Source: Sarcocystis neurona (Eukaryota > Apicomplexa > Conoidasida > Eucoccidiorida > Sarcocystidae). From it: a DNA stretch of 64,000 bases. A program made the translations under genes and the position numbers. The notes under the pieces are model-generated. The model made no database searches, was not told the origin of the DNA, and saw only the letters and a program-made list of their open reading frames with translations. Every line of letters begins with the position of its first letter. Position 1 is the first letter of the stretch. Where the stretch lies: the NCBI GenBank assembly GCA_000727475.1, contig KL647289.1, positions 564,120 through 628,119 on the forward strand, written 5' to 3'. Below, in pieces: positions 37,601-47,302 of this stretch.

Positions 37601-40600
37601 CACCCGCAACACCCGCGTGCACATACGTACCTACACGTCGACTTCTACACCTACTCGGTCACACACAGAGAAAGAGAAATATATATATGTATACACTTAT
37701 ACGTCTATATGTCCACACACACATCGGGTTGTTTAGCATGTGTAGAGACATCCACACATTTCTTATTTACACATATATACATATATATGTGTATAGATAT
37801 ACGTAATATACATATATAGAGAGGGACAGATGTGCGGGTGTATATATACATATATATAACTATATGTATTGATTCACATATCCCGCTCTATCCGTCTCGT
37901 CAGCGAATCTGCTATACCTGTCTATCCATATATATATAACGTGTACATAAACTACAGCTTCGCAGTTGACAGAAGTCAAGAGTGAGTTCGGGCGGACAAA
38001 AAGAAATAACTCTGTCCAGCTACAAACCAGACGCCAGGCCAATACACATATATATATATATATATATATATACGTATATACATGCTTTCGCATACGTATG
38101 TGAGTATAAAGAGAGGAAAATGGGGGGAATGAGGGGAAAGACGTCGACGGTGGCTGGTCACCAGTCAGCTCGTTTCTGTCCTCTTTCTTTAAGAAGACCG
38201 CGTTTCTGCTGTTCCTCCTCTCTGTAAAACTAGAATTCACTTCTCTCAATTTATATAAGAAGACAGATGCAAAAAGATATAAAAATTGTATTTCCCGCCA
38301 TCAAGCACCCCTAGAACCGTCAATATCCATACTCCATTTCGCAGCCGGGAGGAAGAATAGAAAACGCAGCAGTTCGATACCATCTGTGTACGAGGAAATG
38401 CACACATATGGACCACAAGCATATACACATATACGTATACATACACGTACGAACGAAAGCAATATATACATATACGAGGAAGTATATATCAAGAAAATGC
38501 GTACAATATATATACATATACATGTATATATGGAATAGAAGTAGCCACCTTACATACACATATATAGAGAGAGAGGGAGAGAATCTCCTGGATGAAGACT
38601 TGTTTGACAGTAGATGTATACCTCAGTGAATGCAGCAGCTTTGTTGCCTCCGCTGGTCGGGTTGATAAATATGAAGAGCATTTTGGGAGAATCTGCGTGC
38701 CCGACCATCGCCGGTGCGAGGTCTAACGTCCACTGCTGCAGATTATCACTCTGGCGCTGGTCTCCTGTGACTTGCAGGGAAGACGGGGACAGCGGCAGCG
38801 CAGGGTCATGTACTTCTCGTTGATGAAGCGTCAGGACTGTCGGCTTCAGCTCCTTCGCTTCCGCTTCCTCACCTTCTTCCATCTCCGCTGCTGCTGCTCC
38901 TCCTCCTCCTTCTGTTGCTGCTACGGGTCGCGCTGCAGCTGCTGCTCCTGGACGCGAAGAGGAAGACGACGACGACGGGGACACGGATGAGCGGGAAGAG
39001 GAGGCGCCGCCGCAGCCAGGAGCAGCAGCAGCAGCAGAGGAAGAAACCGCAGGAGGAGGACGCAAGAGCGAAGCGAGGGAGGCAGCCGGGGGCGCGCATG
39101 GCAGAGACACGGCTGTCTCGTCTGCTGCCCCGCCCCCCGAGCAAGGCATCCACGCCAACGAACGTCGTCCTCCCCCTGCTGCCCCTCGGAGCTGCCGGGC
39201 TGCTGTCTCAACCGCTGCAGAACCCCACAAAACTCAACAGAGAACGCTGAAAAATCAGCAGCAACAACACTGCAGCAACAGCACTGCAGCAACAGCACTG
39301 CAGCAGCAGCACTGCAGCAGCAACGCCGAATGTGAGAGCAGCAGCAGCGTAGCGGTAGCGGGAGCAGGCGGAAGGGGAGGAGGAGGAGCACAGACGGGCA
39401 GCAGGATAGCGGAAGAGAGAGAAAAGACGTGGACAGGGAGACACAAAGGAAGATGAGAAAAGACAGAAAAAGGAGAAGTATGAAGAGAGGGAGGAAAAAC
39501 GTTGATAGAGACAGACACCGAGAGTGAGCGAAACGAAGACAGAGACAGAGACACAGAGAGAAAGACAGGAGGAAAGGCCCACAGACACAAAAACGGAGAG
39601 GGGGCCGGGAGAAGAAACCGAGGCAGGGAGAGGACAGCAAGGAAGACCACATGAAGAAAAACTCACGCAGAAGGCGTGACAGTACCCTGCTTTTCTTCTC
39701 ACCTACGTGTACGTAAGTGGCCTCCTACCGAGGGGAAGAACAAAAACGAAAAGCAAATCTTCAATACATACATATATATATGCTAGAAGCACGCATGTAT
39801 AAGATGACCAGCAGGCATGAACACGGGGAGTAGGGTCTCACCATAGGAGGCGCGGTGAACAAATACTGAAAGAACTACTCAGACGGAGAAAAAAAGAAGT
39901 GCGATAAGTTCTAAATAGAAGAGAAGCAGCTGCTACCGAATACATGCCACACACACATACCGACATACATGTATGTGTAGAGAAGAAGCACCTGCAACAG
40001 AATACATGCCATACACGCATACCAACACACGCATACATATATACGCATATTTGTAGACTTACGTATAGACATGCATAGTATAACAGTAGATCCACAAACG
40101 CGTATATAAGCCACCTACACATAGACTTCAAGAAGCACCAATGTACACAGATACGTGCAAACAAAAATATATTCGTAAGTAAACACATACAAGCATACAC
40201 GGACGTATAAAGTGCGACACACATCTATTTGAATAGGTACACAGAAAAATATCCATATCTGCTCATGTTTCTCTCTGTCTCTTTCATGTATGGACACACA
40301 GCACCGGCGGACCGACGTCTACAGAGACCGGGAGCGGTAGGTAGAGAAAAGAGGGAGAGGAGGAAACGAAGAGGAAGCTTCTTCGCGAACATACCGGCCA
40401 TCGCTAGTCCGCAGCTGAACGCAGAGGAAACTTCTTCGAACACAAATATATACGTGGTGGGTTTAGTCAGCAGCGGAGCACAGATATAGACACAGCAGCG
40501 AGAGGGAGGACGAGAAAAGAGACAGAGAGACGAGTAAACAGAGAGAAAACATCTTCGTGTGCGTACTGGGCCGCAGTTCAGCCAAGAGGAAACTTCTTCG

Positions 40601-41372
40601 CATGCGTAGGAATGGTGGGGCTCGACAGCAATTGAACAGCGACACAGAGACAGCAGCAGTCTCACTGCCATCCCTCAAGAGCACGTCACGCGCTCGTACC
40701 TGCTGCTGTTGCTGCGTGTCCTGCATATATGCTACTCCGCCCTGGGGTTCGTGACGCTGCTGGTGCTGCTGCCGCCGACGAGGAGGAAGAGGCAGAGGCA
40801 GCAGAAGGGCCCGCAGGGGGAAGGGGCTCTGCTGCTGCACCGCTTTGTGACGCAGAACCTGCTGCTGCGACGGGAGCACAACCTCCTGCTGTGGCCGGAG
40901 AACATCCTCCTGCTGCGGCCGGAGAGGAAGCTGCTGCTGGAACGAGGGAAGAAGCTGCTGCTGCGGCGGGGGAAGAAGCTGCTGCTGCGACGGAGGAAGA
41001 AGCTGCTGCTGCTGGTGGCAGAGGCTCACCAGCAGGTTTCGCACGGGGGGCAGGTGCTGCTGCTGCTGCTGCCGGGGCGCCCGCCGAGCTGCACCACGGC
41101 CGCGTCGCCGCTGCTGATGCTGGTCCACCGCCTCCTACTCCTGGTCCTTGTCTTGGTGCTGCTGCAGTCGCTGCTGCCTCAGGTGCTGTAGGGGCGCGCC
41201 GCAGCGGGGAAGAAGCCGCTGCATGCGCCTCTGCAGAAGAGAGAGCTGCCGCTGCCGCCGGCAGCAGACCGTACGGAGGATTAAGCGAAGCAGAAACTGC
41301 GGCAGCGACGACATTCGGCGGGGAAGAAGCCACCACTGCGGGAGGGGGAGCTGCTGCTGCGGATGCGGCCAT
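17250..41372 (-). CDS. Diacylglycerol kinase, 12-exon model (about 855 aa)
   Basis: The enzyme phosphorylates diacylglycerol to phosphatidic acid at membranes. Predicted exons (minus, 5' to 3'): 41372-41030, 39214-38622, 37571-37148, 35216-35144, 33517-33394, 33218-32904, 30670-30530, 28300-28144, 25725-25601, 22129-22064, 20097-20002, 17360-17250 (stop TAA). All introns are GT-AG and all phases match. Motifs in order: [11 protein letters not shown] (exon 2); VFDIREG-like strand, AGGDGTV (about 37230-37250) and IPYGTG (exon 3); [10 protein letters not shown] (exon 4); RHDLWNV (exon 5); [17 protein letters not shown] and FNKL (exon 7); YGVEGFKV (exon 8); [16 protein letters not shown] (exon 9); GDGELEF (exon 10); [17 protein letters not shown] (exon 11); QVDGEFFQ (exons 11/12). 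This is the catalytic plus accessory domain order. A Gln-rich insertion of about 60 aa precedes GGDGT. Exon 1 (start in AAAATGGCC) is Ala/Pro-rich and its link rests on splice phase alone. Exon 6 is Gln/Ala-rich, optional for frame and least certain. No C1 or EF-hand domain was seen. Confidence 0.9.
17621..17676. repeat. ATGT tetranucleotide microsatellite
   Basis: About 14 uninterrupted ATGT units following a TA run, inside kinase intron 11. It would be a good length-polymorphism marker. Confidence 0.95.
18653..18990. repeat. Higher-order repeat of 214 bp (about 1.5 copies)
   Basis: The block beginning ATCCATCGATCTATAAAC at 18653 recurs at 18867 (offset 214), with the same order of sub-blocks: CAGAGAGA, CATGTATTCATATATA, GATATGTGTGTATTTATA, AGATATACG. 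Within it, a shorter alternation of GAGAGAGA and TATATA is itself repetitive. Confidence 0.75.
20271..20560. repeat. Polypyrimidine CCGTCTCC minisatellite
   Basis: Nearly pure C/T on the + strand, built from repeating GTCTCCxTCTCC words. It belongs to the same family as tracts at about 27585-27865, 29645-29910, 35100-35135 and 39405-39650, which occur in either orientation. Ser/Pro/Leu/Val ORFs across it are artefacts. Confidence 0.8.
20722..20799. repeat. Three copies of GACGACGTCTTCAT
   Basis: Exact copies start at 20722, 20752 and 20786, separated by TATA/GTATAC spacer of 16-20 bp. Each contains the palindrome GACGTC and ends in ATATA-type sequence. They lie in kinase intron 10. Confidence 0.9.
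23030..23890. repeat. Roughly 60-bp satellite with TTTCATCCGTATATATG core
   Basis: A dozen or so degenerate copies of a unit containing TATGTTTCATCCGTATATATG, TTCTATACTCTCTCTCTAT and ATATATATGTGTATATATG. Some copies carry GTTTCGTGCAT or GTTTCGTCTAT in place of GTTTCATCCGT, so two variants alternate. The array gives a long repetitive Tyr/Ile/Cys/Ser ORF on the + strand that is not a gene. Confidence 0.8.
25127..25320. repeat. Three tandem copies of a 60-70 bp unit
   Basis: Each copy begins GCGCAAGACATTAGTAGACTG (third copy with TTCG) and continues CTATGTGTGTATACACATATAT. Copies start near 25127, 25199 and 25259. They lie in kinase intron 9. Confidence 0.85.
25726..28143 (-). other. Kinase intron 8
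   Basis: The intron lies between CTCAAAA|GTAAAA (exon 8) and TGCTGTTCAG (exon 9). It contains CATACATATA microsatellites (25860-26400), a unique patch at 26400-26720 without a recognised domain, and a polypyrimidine tract at 27585-27865. Confidence 0.65.
27585..27865. repeat. Polypyrimidine CCCTGTCT tract
   Basis: About 280 bp of nearly pure C/T with repeating GTCTCCCTGTCTCC words inside kinase intron 8. Purine/pyrimidine asymmetry and mirror symmetry make triplex (H-DNA) formation possible; that is inference. Confidence 0.85.
28301..30529 (-). other. Kinase intron 7
   Basis: The intron lies between AAGCTG|GTAGAA (exon 7) and GCCGGCAG (exon 8). It contains microsatellites and a purine-rich GGAGAC tract (about 29645-29935, + strand). 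Unique sequence near 28480-28700 and 29330-29480 shows no recognisable domain. Confidence 0.65.
30671..32903 (-). other. Kinase intron 6
   Basis: The intron lies between predicted exons 6 and 7. It holds unique, moderately GC-rich sequence at 31130-32370 with a pyrimidine-rich part (32040-32230), followed by microsatellites. No conserved coding segment was found. If exon 6 is not real, this interval merges with 32904-33393 into one intron and the frame is unchanged. Confidence 0.5.
33518..35143 (-). other. Kinase intron 4 with CAG-rich block
   Basis: The intron lies between CGCAC|GTGAGT (exon 4) and AAAAAAAAG (exon 5). At about 33540-34010 the + strand carries CAG/GCA repeats, including imperfect repeats of CAATTCTCACAGCAGCAG and GCGATGTGGCAGCAG (33675-33810). 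These triplets lie antisense to the gene. A unique patch (34020-34280) reads as no known domain. Confidence 0.6.
36301..36330. repeat. 30-bp near-perfect inverted repeat
   Basis: GTTTACTCGGGAGAG and CTCTCCTGAGTAAAC form a palindrome without a spacer, with a single mismatched pair. It could extrude as a cruciform, or as a hairpin in the kinase pre-mRNA. It lies immediately left of the GTGTACGTACAC array. Confidence 0.85.
36347..37050. repeat. Array of GTGTACGTACAC palindromes
   Basis: Perfect copies of the self-complementary 12-mer occur at about 36347, 36580, 36868 and 37038. Near copies (for example GTGTACATGTGCAC, GCGTACGTACGC, GTGTACATACAC, GTATACGTACACC, GTGTGCATACACC) lie near 36456, 36491, 36555, 36612, 36692, 36730, 36906 and 37002. 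Several gaps are close to 37 bp or multiples of it (34, 37, 37, 65, 109, 138), suggesting a decayed minisatellite whose palindromic core stays more constant than the text between. The array lies in kinase intron 3. Confidence 0.8.
37572..38621 (-). other. Kinase intron 2
   Basis: The intron lies between ACTGAG|GTATAC (exon 2) and GACGCAG (exon 3). It is mostly TATATG/CATATA microsatellite, including a TA run near 38046-38072. Nothing else was recognised. The acceptor is the least certain in the catalytic part, because the exact start of exon 3 falls in a variable loop of the family. Confidence 0.6.
39215..41029 (-). other. Kinase intron 1 (inferred)
   Basis: The intron lies between CTGCTG|GTGAGC and TTCTGCAG, both phase 1. 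It contains CAGCAACAGCACTG repeats (39250-39330), a purine-rich GGAGAC-family tract (39405-39650), microsatellite-like sequence and a CTG-rich stretch (40690-41020) antisense to the gene. If exon 1 is wrong, the kinase may instead start at an in-frame ATG in exon 2 (39149). Confidence 0.45.
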
Positions 41373-42100
41373 TTTGAACAGCCGCAGCAGTTGCAAAAGA
41401 GGAAAAAAACAGAGGCGACAGTCACAGCAAAACAAAAACCAACATCATTCACACAGCTTCACCACCGCAGAAGACTCGCTTTCCTGCGGCTTCTCATCTT
41501 CTCCTTCTCCTCCCTCCCCTCCTCCTTTGCTGCCGCCGGATCCTCTGCAGACTCCTCCTTCCCCGTCCTTTCCTCACAACCACGAAGACAATCTCGGTAT
41601 CTGCTGAAGGACTGCTGCTCGTGCTGCAAAGGCATTTCCCTGCAGCTGCCTCGGTGCTTCTGCCGCAGTTCTCCTGCTGCAATTACCTATTCCTGTTCTG
41701 CTGTTGCAGTGCCGCTGCCCTTCCACTCCTCGTACTGCTGTTCTGTTGCTGGTGCTTCTTCGGCTGCAGTTATCTGTTCCTGTTCTGTCGCTGCAATGCC
41801 GCTACCCTTCCACTCCTTCTGCTAAAGTTCTGCTGCAGTTCCGCTGCTTCTTCTTGTTCTTCGGCTGCCGTCCTCCTGTCTGTGTTGCTGAAACGCTGCT
41901 GCCGTTCTTTCCCTTCTGCTGCAATTCTGCCGCTATAGGGCTGCGGCCGCCGGTGCTGCGACGTTCCTGCGTTGAAAGACAGGCGTGGGAGGTAGCGGCC
42001 GCCGTCAGAAAAAACCGCGTCCCTGCTGTTGTTGCAGCGCCGTCCTGCTACTGTTAGTAGGATTTTGCTAAATTCTTTGTCGCGCCGTGGTTTTCCTGCT
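41373..42100. other. Upstream region of the kinase gene, CTG-rich
   Basis: The interval lies 5' of the proposed kinase start. It contains imperfect CTG/TTC repeats and an 87-bp direct repeat: CCTGTTCTG...TGCCGCT.CCCTTCCACTCCT at about 41686-41745 and 41773-41832. It may hold the promoter and 5' UTR; no specific promoter element was recognised. Confidence 0.45.
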
Positions 42101-42580
42101 GCGGCCAACAACTTTCTGCTGCTGGTGTTGGCTGTTTTTGTTGCTGACCAGCGACTGGGATGGTATTCCACACACAGAGGACAAACGACTGAGTATAGGT
42201 GAAAACGTGGCAAGTACATGCGTATACACACACACGTGAATCGGCAGGAGCGCAGAAAAAAGACGCACGTGAAGAGAGGGGGTCCAAGGACGAGAGAGCA
42301 AATCCAAGGGAAACCAAAGTCAACTCGTTACGGATGCAGGGCCGTGGTCGGTGGGAAGGAGAATAAATGAGAACCAGAGGAATACGCAGTACAGCACGCA
42401 GCCGGCGAAGTACGGTGTTCAGTCACACTGCAGCAGCAGACGCCCTGCTAAATTCGACGGAAAATGTCGCGCGGGGGGCGGCGTAGCAGACCGGACGTGT
42501 AGGTTTGCAAAAAACGGGAAACGCGTCTCTGCAGAACCGTAGACGCCCCTGCAGAGAAGAAATTCTCTCCCTCAAGAAAA

Positions 42581-43054
42581 ATGAAGTGTCTCGAGACCGT
42601 CACTCCTACGGGCGACGGGCTGTGGGCGGGCGGTGAGCAGCGGACACTACTACAAAAACGAATCGCATTAGGCGAGGGAGCATACATGGAGACGGAAAAG
42701 TTGTACCAAAGGAGGTCTGCGTACATTTTTGCTCTGTCGGATAAGTTGTTCTCCACACCAGAAGAAACCAGAGGGGAAATGCATGCAGTGTTGTTCTACA
42801 GTATAAGTGTAATGGGAAGCGACAACGGCCTTCGTTGCAGCGGAACCAACAGCGAGGCCACCACGTCATTGCAGTTTAAAAAATCCGCAGGAAACTCTTT
42901 GTTACTTCTATGGGACGCATTACAACGTCTTTCTGGTTTCAAAGCGCAGGACAACTGCTTCACTGCTGCTGACGCGGTGAACAGTGCAACACCTAAAAGC
43001 AAATCAACTAGTGTGCGTACAGAAAGTAATATATGCGTCGGTACTGCAGGTTAA
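42581..43054 (+). CDS. Hypothetical ORF, 157 aa
   Basis: An ATG-started ORF in the repeat-poor island, without homopolymer runs. It begins MKCLETVTPTGDGLWAGG and ends in a Ser/Thr-rich tail. No signal peptide, membrane segment or family motif was recognised. An ORF of this length is expected now and then by chance in 6 kb of about 50 percent GC, so evidence for a gene is weak. Confidence 0.2.
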   Translation: MKCLETVTPTGDGLWAGGEQRTLLQKRIALGEGAYMETEKLYQRRSAYIFALSDKLFSTPEETRGEMHAVLFYSISVMGSDNGLRCSGTNSEATTSLQFKKSAGNSLLLLWDALQRLSGFKAQDNCFTAADAVNSATPKSKSTSVRTESNICVGTAG

Positions 43055-43588
43055 ACGAAAGACGGAAGCAGTGCCCTGCCCCTTAGAAAAGCACGCCCAG
43101 CCGTAAGGCACACTGGCTTCCTGACATTCAACTACAGAGGGCACGGCACTGATGTTCAGTGCGCAAGAAATTCTAAGTGTAAACATTAGCGACGCGTGCT
43201 ACTGCGGGGACGCAGCGTCGACTCGAGCAGGGGTAACGAAGCGGGGACGAGGCATCATGTTATCTGCTGGTGGCGTAAGTACGGGTTTGATAGAATCGGG
43301 AGAAGAAAGTATATGCTTAACCTTCAGCAAAGTGAAACCTCTCCTTGTTACCAGCGACCTTGTCTGAATCTTCGAGACGAGTTTGGGAATCTATAAGAGG
43401 AAGCATGCATGTGTGCGAAATCGACGACGAAGCAGTCGGGAGAACGCGGAAAATCGGCAATCAGTAGGTGCGACAACCAGCCTGAGATATGGGAGCAGGA
43501 GACAAGAGATTCCTTTTCGTGCCAGTAGGGGAGGGGTGTTTATTAAACTTTTCGTTTGTGCAAAGGTGGTTACGCCCAAGAAGACACT

Positions 43589-44269
43589 CTAAAGAGTACA
43601 AACAGGAACTCGGAGAGCGATAGTGCGTGACAAATTTGTGAGAGGGAAGAGTTCAATTTCGATTTGACTAAGCTGCATGTGACGGTTTCTTTTCTGCAAA
43701 CCCACGTCCGCGTCCTGATTGCGTGTTCCCGGATCTACATCCAACAAACGAGAGGGTGGAAAAGTCTGCGGTAACGGCATATACAGGCGTTTACGGGGGC
43801 AACGACGAGAGGGTGTGCCCGTATCTACATCGAACAAACGTGGTGAAGAAAAAGTCAGCGGTAAGGCATGTAAGCACGTAAAAGGAGGCCCGCAGGGTGG
43901 AAATCGCTTGTGGCGTCCACGCATCTCGCGAAGGAGACGGGTAAGAAGAGACACACTCGCGTAAGCGAGCGTGTGACTTGATGGAACAGAGTTCGAATTC
44001 CTAGAATCAAGAGGCATGGAGCAGTACGAGTGCGAACAAGCAGGAGAAGACTTGGTAACATGGTAATCATATTCACTAGGCACGCATACGAAGTCGCCCA
44101 TAGTCGTGCGCAAGAGCGGAGCGAAGCTGTTAGCGATCAAGCACTTTTCTGACAACAAAAACGTGGGAGAGCACGCGATAGACGTGAAAACAGCCGGAAG
44201 ACAAGGTGCGAAGAGAGGGAGGGGGCAGCTAGCCAGAGGATGTGATTTTCGAGCGTGTGTACACCCCAT
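43589..44269 (-). CDS. Hypothetical ORF, 226 aa, with 30-residue repeat
   Basis: An ATG-started minus-strand ORF, the longest in the repeat-poor island. It contains a 90-bp direct repeat (near 43731 and 43821) that is in frame: two copies, LPLTFSSPRLFDVDTGT and LPQTFPPSRLLDVDPGT, lie 30 residues apart. Keeping both frame and sequence hints at coding, but no family was recognised and two copies are little evidence. No long hydrophobic segment stands out; the start is Cys/Leu/Pro-rich. Confidence 0.3.
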   Translation of the reverse strand: MGCTHARKSHPLASCPLPLFAPCLPAVFTSIACSPTFLLSEKCLIANSFAPLLRTTMGDFVCVPSEYDYHVTKSSPACSHSYCSMPLDSRNSNSVPSSHTLAYASVSLLTRLLREMRGRHKRFPPCGPPFTCLHALPLTFSSPRLFDVDTGTPSRRCPRKRLYMPLPQTFPPSRLLDVDPGTRNQDADVGLQKRNRHMQLSQIEIELFPLTNLSRTIALRVPVCTL

Positions 44270-44850
44270 GTGGATTGCGCACGCTCGAGACCGGGCCGCC
44301 TGTGCTTGTGCCGTCCTTCAAAAAAGCAGGACGCCGCTGACGCGCGGCTGGACGTGGGAGTATTAGAATGTTATCTGTAGGGTGGTCGCCGCGTACGACT
44401 TCGCACCGAGGAGGTAATCTGAACTGGTAAGAGTTCGTTACGCACATCATCATGGCGTCAATAAAGAGAATTCGCTAGCTACCGGCACTGTGAGTGTCTG
44501 ACTCCCGCTCCCGGCACGGCGGGAAGCCGCAAGCAGTGGAAACGATGACCAAGTCGTAGCACACTGCAATGCAGCACTCAAGTGCAACGCCATTGGATGG
44601 CGCAACAATCTGGACCTAGAGTGATACTCTTACACTGGACACATGCTGAGAAAAACCCTGCAAAAGAACTCTTTTTTCTGTGGCCGTCAAAGGATGCAAA
44701 CAACAGTTGCAGGCAGTTGCTCGAAAAAGAGGCGGAGGACGGCCTCTGTCCATGTAATCTTCCCTAGCTCCCATGCTATGCTTCGTGTGTTTTTGCGGCG
44801 TGTGCGGTCGTGGGTTGTATTGATGTATGTCCAGTTAACGGCTGCTGAAA

Positions 44851-45140
44851 CGCATATACACTCACGAGAAGGTGCCCAGTTAAGCTGCATATACGGCACA
44901 AGCAAGAACATATGGACTCTAGAAGGCCCACCGATGCAGACGTTCACGTGCTGTCACACCTTACACCTTCACATCGAAAAACTTCAAGGCTGCTGGTACG
45001 TATATACACTCGCGAGTAACTGCCAGGTTGAGTTGCATACACAGCACATGCAAGGAAAAATAGACTCTCGAAGGCCCACGCAGCTGTTCACGTATTGCGG
45101 CGCCGTACACCATCACCTTGAAAAACCTGCTAAATCTCCG
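44851..45140. repeat. 148-bp tandem duplication, diverged
   Basis: Two copies share TATACACTC.CGAG, GCATA.AC..CACA, GACTCT.GAAGGCCCAC and TTCACGT...GC, with about a quarter of positions changed. The offset of 148 bp is not a multiple of three, so the similar peptides on the minus strand are in different frames and do not indicate coding. Confidence 0.7.
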
Positions 45141-46473
45141 ACGTTGAAAGTTTTGACCCTTCCAGCGCTCGGCACGCCTAAGCACCTCTGGGTTGTCAAC
45201 GGCCTGGCGTCCCAGTGCGTATGATGCTCTGCAAAAACTCGTAATCAAAATAAGCTTGCTGCAAAGGCGGCAATGCCTGTTTTCGGCCGTTTCCTCTCGC
45301 GAGGCTCTCCGTTACAATGGTTGTCGGGCCACCACCGGATGGTGACACTTTGGAAAGGCGCGGGCGCGCGCTTCGCGTCACGGGCAGTGCGAAGCGTGGG
45401 AAGTTACCGAAGTTTGGCTCCTTCTCCAATAAGAGCAAGCTCTTTTCAACTTGACCTCTATTTGATTCTCCGCTTTCTGGTTAATTTCTGTGACTTCGAT
45501 CCACACTCCCAAAATGCCTTCCGCTAGGTTTTTCCCGCGTCCTTCAAGGTGGAGATCCATTAATTACCTGGTGCCCGCGTCATTTGAAATCTTTCTTATC
45601 TCTTGTCAATACCGATCAAACGTGTCGTTGTGGCGTAGACTCAGTGACACGATGACACGTCACCACGTCAGCACAATGTTGTATTACAGGTAAAGTCGTG
45701 GACTAATATGCGGGAAGGACTGACTCTGGGTCCTTTTGCTGTGTTCCCACAGAACACTAAAGTTATCTTTCTGGCCTGCAACTCTCTCCTGTTCTCCTTA
45801 GCGACCTGGCGGCCAAAGAAATCCCGCGGAGGTGCTGAGGATTTACATGTAGTGGTAACTCTGCCGGCTAGCAGTAACTGCTGTCCCGACGTCTTCTATT
45901 TGGTATTCACTGTTGGTGGGACCGCCCAGCCGCTAGCGTAATTGGCTGCAACTACGCTCCGTGTGCTTTTTTTTTCTGAGAAGAGGGTCACGCGTTCTGT
46001 GGTCACCTGGAAATTCTTGAGCCACGGTCCATCTCGAATATACTGAGTGTGCTCAAAAGTGGTATCCTGAGACTAGCGTCTGTTACACAAACGCCTGGCG
46101 GACGCGACCTAGTGATTACATTGAGTGCAACCATTGGGAGCCGAATCCCACCTGCCGCTCATATTAGGCAGCCCGTCCAACACGGCTCGTCCTTGAGTAA
46201 ACTGTCGGGGTACTTCGCCTTCACAGAGTCTTAAGCTTCTACTTTTGTATAACAAGCAACTCTGTACGTGTATGTCGTGTATAGATACATATATGTATAG
46301 ATAGGTAGAGAGGTAGAAAGACAGGTAGGTAGAGAGACAGTCGACAGAACCAGCGTCGCGGTCAACATCTGTCAGTGTGCACCCACGCCTCCGTGCAAAA
46401 ATAAAAACAGTGACGGAAGCGGACAGAAAAATACGCACCCAAGAAATAGTTCTTATAGGCAGTATGCGTACGC

Positions 46474-46745
46474 GGTGTCGAAGTGTAGCAGTTTTCTACA
46501 GGCAAGGATACGTCGTAGTACATAAATACATGTATGTACATGTGTAAAAGTATACTTGCTCAAAGCGGGACGACGGCAGACCAATCAACGGAAGTGATTC
46601 TTCCAGGCCCGTGACTACGGCACTGCTTTGAGATGCGGCGTCGAGTGTTGGGGAAGTTGGAGGTCGCCAACTCCACATATGTGGATACATATGTGTATAT
46701 ATAAGCATCTACTTATATTCAACTATATGTCCATATATCTGCGTA
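46474..46745. repeat. 272-bp direct repeat, copy 1
   Basis: It begins GGTGTCGAAGTGTAGCAG and includes CTTGCTCAAAGCGGGACGAC and TTGGGGAAGTTGGAGGTCGC. Copy 2 lies 557 bp to the right with roughly 10 percent mismatches. The copies are not flanked by obvious target-site duplications. Confidence 0.9.
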
Positions 46746-47030
46746 CGCATACTGCATATAAGAACTATTTCTTAGGTGCGTATTTTTCTGTCCGCCTCCC
46801 TCACTGTTTTTATTTTCGAAATGTAGTTATGTCGCTACGTGTGCCTTCGATCGTGAAAGCGCGCGCGTCAACCAAAATCTGCATGATGTGGAAATGAAGC
46901 ACTACTTCACTTGCGTATGTATAGATTGACGCTTGATACACAGTTTTCACGTAGGACGTCCGCACGTCGTTGCTTATCACATAGACATACACATAAATGC
47001 GGTTGTTAGTTGTACCGACTGAAACCCAGT

Positions 47031-47302
47031 GGTGTCGAAGTGTAGCAGTTTTCTATAGGCAACCATACGTTGTAGTACACATATACATGTATGTACATGT
47101 GTAAAAGTATACTTGCTCAAAGCGGGACGACGGCAGAACAATAAATGGAAGTGGCTCTTCCACGCCCGTGATTACAGCACTGCTTTGAGATGCGGCGTCG
47201 AGCGTTGGGGAAGTTGGAGGTCGCCAACTCCACATATGTGGATACAAACGTGTATATGTAAGCGTCTACTTATATTCGAATATATGTCCATATTTCTGCG
47301 TC
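47031..47302. repeat. 272-bp direct repeat, copy 2
   Basis: Matches 46474-46745 over its whole length. Differences are mostly transitions plus changes in the TATA-like end. The intervening 285 bp are unrelated. This is a dispersed segmental duplication, or two insertions of a short unknown element. Confidence 0.9.

Noticed and set aside
40729..41607. 292-codon Ala/Glu-rich + strand ORF
   Set aside because: Overlaps proposed kinase exon 1 in antisense; the minus strand has the better start context and a phase-matched donor. It remains a weaker alternative.
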